DNA of 64,000 bases from contig CAPPGO010000010.1 of the NCBI GenBank assembly GCA_948678575.1, positions 6,546 through 70,545 on the forward strand. The letters are read 5' to 3'. This stretch comes from an uncultured Clostridia bacterium. GTDB taxonomy: Bacteria; Bacillota; Clostridia; TANB77; CAG-508. Shown here in pieces: positions 60,872-64,000 of this stretch. The stretch's first letter is position 1; every line of letters begins with the position of its first letter. Under the pieces are notes generated by a model, which searched no databases, had not been told where the DNA came from, and saw only the letters and a program-made list of their open reading frames with translations. A program made the translations under genes and the position numbers.

Positions 60872-60901
60872 TATCTATATTTAAGAGAAAGGAAAAGAAA
60901 A

Positions 60902-63899
60902 ATGTGTAAACAAAAGAAAAACAGAAGGAAAACGAATTTATTAAACAATCCAAACGGAATAACACTAATAGCATTAGTTATTTCAATAATAGTAATGTTA
61001 ATTTTAGCTGGTGTTTCAATTAATGCAATAATAGGTGATGATGGCATAATAAGCAGAACACAATATTCAACATTTTTAAGTGAAATGACAGCAGTAGAAG
61101 AAGCAGTACAAATGTGGAAAGCAGGAGAAGCAATAGGACAAATGGGAGAAGAGACAAAAGCGATACCAGCCAATGGACTTTGCCAAGTAAGTGATTTAAC
61201 AAAAACAGAAAGATTAGCTGGTGAGGTTGGATATTATAGAATATGGAGTATGACTGAAACAGCACCATCAACTAATGTTCTAAGTTCAGCTAATATTTTT
61301 AATGGGATTTTTGAAAGTGAATTAATGTATTTTCCAGCAGGTGTACAGGATTTGTTTTACTTAAACAATGAAGTTTTAGGTATAGAAAGCGATAAAACTT
61401 ATATAATAGATGCAGCAACAGGAATGATATTTTCAATGAATGGAGTAAACTTAAAAGGAGTAAGTTGTTATAGTGCAAATATGGCAACAGCAGTAATGAG
61501 TGGAAACTTAAACGAGCCAGTATTTGCAGAATCAGAAGTAAGTGGAACAGGCACAGGTGACAAATTGGCAGGAAACACAGAAAATGAATATTTAGAGGAC
61601 GGAACAAGAAATCCTAATTATGAAGAATATGGATTTCAAATTATAGCCAATCCAAATTCTCAAAATATATTTAAATTATACAATAATGGAGATTTATATG
61701 GAAAAGGAGTAAAAGGAACACAATTAAATACAAGTCCAGAAGAAATGGAAAAAATAAATCAATATGTATGGAAAGAATGGAAAGTACCAACAGAAATAGG
61801 TGAATACAAAAAAATCATTGTTGGTATATATGGAGCAATGTATTTCATAGATAGTAAAGATGATTTATGGGTATATGGATCAAATAGTGCTAGTAATAAA
61901 TTGGGTTTAACAGCAGAACAAAGTGTAGAATATACAGGTAGAGAAGCAATGAAAGTAAATTTGAATGGAAAAAAAGTTAAAAAAGTTTTTCCAGGAACAG
62001 ATACAACATTTATTTTAACTACTGACAATGTTTTAATGGCAGCAGGACTTAATACATTAGGTCAATTAGGTTTAGGTGATACTCATTCTACAACGGTTTT
62101 TGAAAAAGTAGAAGTACCTAATGCACAAAACATTGAAACAGTATATTGTTCAGATAATCATTCACAAGCAAATGTTATAAAATATAAAGATAATACTTTT
62201 TATTTTGCAGGAAGTAATGGTTTTGGTGGATTAGGCACTGGAAAAAATGAAGAAAATTATAAAATATTTACACAAATATGGAATGGTGTTATAGGTCCAG
62301 ATATAGATCAAGATGTAAAAGATGTTATGTGGGATTGCCAAACTGTTATTTTAAAGAAAGATGGTACAGTATGGGTAGCTGGATATACAGGATATTTGAT
62401 GGGAAATTTACCAAGTGGAAGTAATTTTCAATTTAGAAAACATAATATAGAAAATGTGAAAAAGATGTATAAATTAGGTGCTACTGATGTTGTGTTGGAA
62501 AAAGAAAATGAAATATATTGTATGAATCATGGAAATAGTTTTGGTACTGATTATTATTGTAAAAGTTATCCAGTAAAAATGGAATTGCCAACTGAACTAC
62601 AAAATGAAGGAATCAAAGAATGTTATATAACAAATGGAGCATTATATGTTTTATCAAAAACAGGTAAGTTATATGGAACAGGAGTAAAATCTAATTTAGG
62701 AATAAACGAAATGGATGGTTACACAACTAAAATCCAAAAACTTACTATGGATAATATAGATACAATGTATGATGCAGAGATAGATACTGATGCAAATGAA
62801 AGTTTAAGTTTAGTTTTATTATCTAAGGGAGGCAAATATTATACAACAGCTAATTCTTCACTTATGTTTGGAAATGATATATTACAAAAAAATTGGACAG
62901 TAGTTGCTAAAAATGTAAAATCATTTAATGCTATGGGTGGTGGATACATAGATAAAAATAATAATTTATGGGTATCCGGAGATAGTAGATTCCTTGGATT
63001 AGGTGTAGACTCAGCAAGTTATAAAAATATACCTAATTATATTATGTGTCCAGACAATAATATAAAAGGAAAAGCAAAAGAAGTTATATTTGCACGGAGC
63101 AACTTATGTTTTAACAACAGATAATCAATTATGGGCTACTGGTTTATATGAAAATGTAGGGTATAATTATTATGCAGGTTGGAGTGATACAGAAAATAAA
63201 ACAACTTTTGTAAAACTTTTAGATAATGTATCATATTTCTCAGCAGGAGGAAATAATATTAGAGTAGCAATTTTAAGTAATGGAAAAGCTTATGGTTGGG
63301 GATTATCTTATAATGGAGCTAATGGAATTTCAGGATCAACAGCACACATAGGACCAAAAGAATATACACTTCCAGATATTATTGGTGGAGTAAATAATAT
63401 AGCAAGATTAGAATGTGAAGATTGCCATTTTTCAAACATAGTTACGAAAACAGGAAAAGTATATCAAACGGGAGCTTGGTTTAATGGTGGCTATGTTGGT
63501 GGTCATCCAGCTACCAATGGTTTTAGTGAATATACTCATAATTTAACATTAAATGCTGACGAAGTTATTTCTGATGTAGTGCCTATGGGAGCTTTAAATT
63601 TGAAATTTTTAACTAGTAAGGGAAGAGTATTTGGTTATGGAAATGCAAAATATTTAGGTATAGGGAGTCAATTAAATGATTTGACAGAAACAAGAGAATT
63701 GACTGGAATAAATGAAGTAGAACAGTTAGTTGCTGGAAATGGTTTCTACATAGCTGTGAAAAAAGATGGAACAGTATGGGGAACCGGTTTAAATATTAAT
63801 GGAATATTAGGACGATGGATAGGAATAGATAGAAAACAACCAAATAGCAGATATAAGACAGCATTTGAATGGGTAGAATGCCCAGAATTAGAAATTTAA
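60902..63899 (+). CDS. Prepilin-like RCC1-repeat surface protein, +1 shift at CGG
   Basis: ATG at 60902 after GAGAAAGG. The first 150 residues nearly match the 57343 gene (GITLIALVISIIVMLILAG onward). Codon 732 is CGG (63095-63097) after AKEVIFA; frame 0 ends at 63124. Skipping C gives FAGATYVLTTDNQLWATGL, which aligns with LSVLTTDNILYATGL of the paralogue, and continues to the common end (WVECPELEI) at 63899: 998 aa, the same length as the paralogue. It is the only clear CGG site outside the prophage. Confidence 0.88.
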
Positions 63900-63905
63900 T
63901 ATAAT

Positions 63906-64000
63906 AAAAAAACAGCCTTATTGGCTGTTTTTTCGTTAATATGGAATATTAACGACCTATTACAAAACAATAATACACATAAATTTCTAAGAAGTCAAGC
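63906..64000 (+). repeat. 3' flank repeat, copy B (reaches window end)
   Basis: Same order as copy A: AACAGCC/GGCTGTT terminator, palindrome with CGTTAATAT ends, then ACGACCTATTACAAAACAAT and AAGAAGTCAAGC at the edge. Its continuation beyond the window suggests a third cassette may follow. Confidence 0.85.

Noticed and set aside
22238..63097. Sequencing or assembly error as the cause of the eight frame breaks
   Set aside because: Not fully excluded without reads, but all eight are the same base, before GG, at a codon boundary, in unrelated contexts without homopolymers, while out-of-frame CGG is common and harmless. Random errors would fall in any phase and base.
22238..63097. CGG reassigned to another amino acid
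   Set aside because: A sense reassignment would keep the frame. At these sites the downstream conserved sequence is in the +1 frame, so a single-codon reassignment cannot explain them.
1..64000. CRISPR array or diversity-generating retroelement
   Set aside because: No regularly spaced repeats and no reverse transcriptase gene were seen. The variable-looking tail proteins lack a template repeat.
1..64000. rRNA or tRNA genes
   Set aside because: No cloverleaf with the conserved TTCNANNC arm and no rRNA core sequences were noticed by eye. A short tRNA could still be missed.

Overview
The window is an AT-rich chromosomal segment of an endospore-forming Firmicute, most likely an uncultured Clostridia of the gut type. 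This is inferred from base composition, CotF-like spore coat proteins, SMC/ScpB, an archaeal-type ProS, an HD-GYP protein and clostridial pilin-like surface proteins; no rRNA or tRNA is present to place it.

Layout. 1-2.0 kb: a DUF4238 gene cut by the window edge, a compact type I toxin-antitoxin-like locus (28-aa peptide plus a convergent small RNA) and a zinc-ribbon protein. 2.1-13.8 kb: host genes, including a small membrane exporter, a low-molecular-weight phosphatase, a three-gene two-component operon flanked by 11-bp-spaced direct repeats, a VanY-type peptidase, an HTH/DUF4097 pair, CotF-like proteins, scpB and proS. 13,748-50,818: a complete-looking siphovirus prophage inserted in the 3' end of proS, with a 20-bp core repeat at both ends. 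Its order is integrase, LexA-type repressor with operators, early and replication genes (DUF2800, DUF2815, family A polymerase, VapE primase-helicase, VRR-NUC, SNF2 helicase), ArpU-like regulator, terminase, portal, capsid, connectors, tail, receptor-binding proteins, holin, lysin and two membrane genes on the opposite strand. 50.9-57 kb: ldh, HD-GYP, smc and a small XRE regulator. 57-64 kb: two long paralogous surface proteins (prepilin-like N-terminus plus RCC1-type repeats), each behind a similar structured leader and followed by a nearly identical 3' repeat that reaches the window end.

Main observation. Eight genes (seven in the prophage, one chromosomal) are each split into two frames, always in the same way: the upstream frame reads CGG, and skipping only its C (reading GGN, Gly) restores a conserved protein. 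By eye I found no ordinary in-frame CGG in any other gene on either strand, although about 65-70 CGG trinucleotides occur out of frame. This suggests that CGG is not a working arginine codon here and is decoded by a +1 frameshift. The genes affected include the phage DNA polymerase, helicase (inside Walker A), portal, tail chaperone-like protein, tape measure and two tail-tip proteins, so if the reading is right the phage needs the shift to replicate and assemble.

Other structure. Two phage tail-tip genes lie behind duplicated leader ORFs carrying an (AC)10 tract, a likely phase switch. The lysin has an in-frame UGA in its membrane anchor. A candidate iteron origin follows the primase gene. 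All coordinates and counts were made by reading the sequence; no searches were run.
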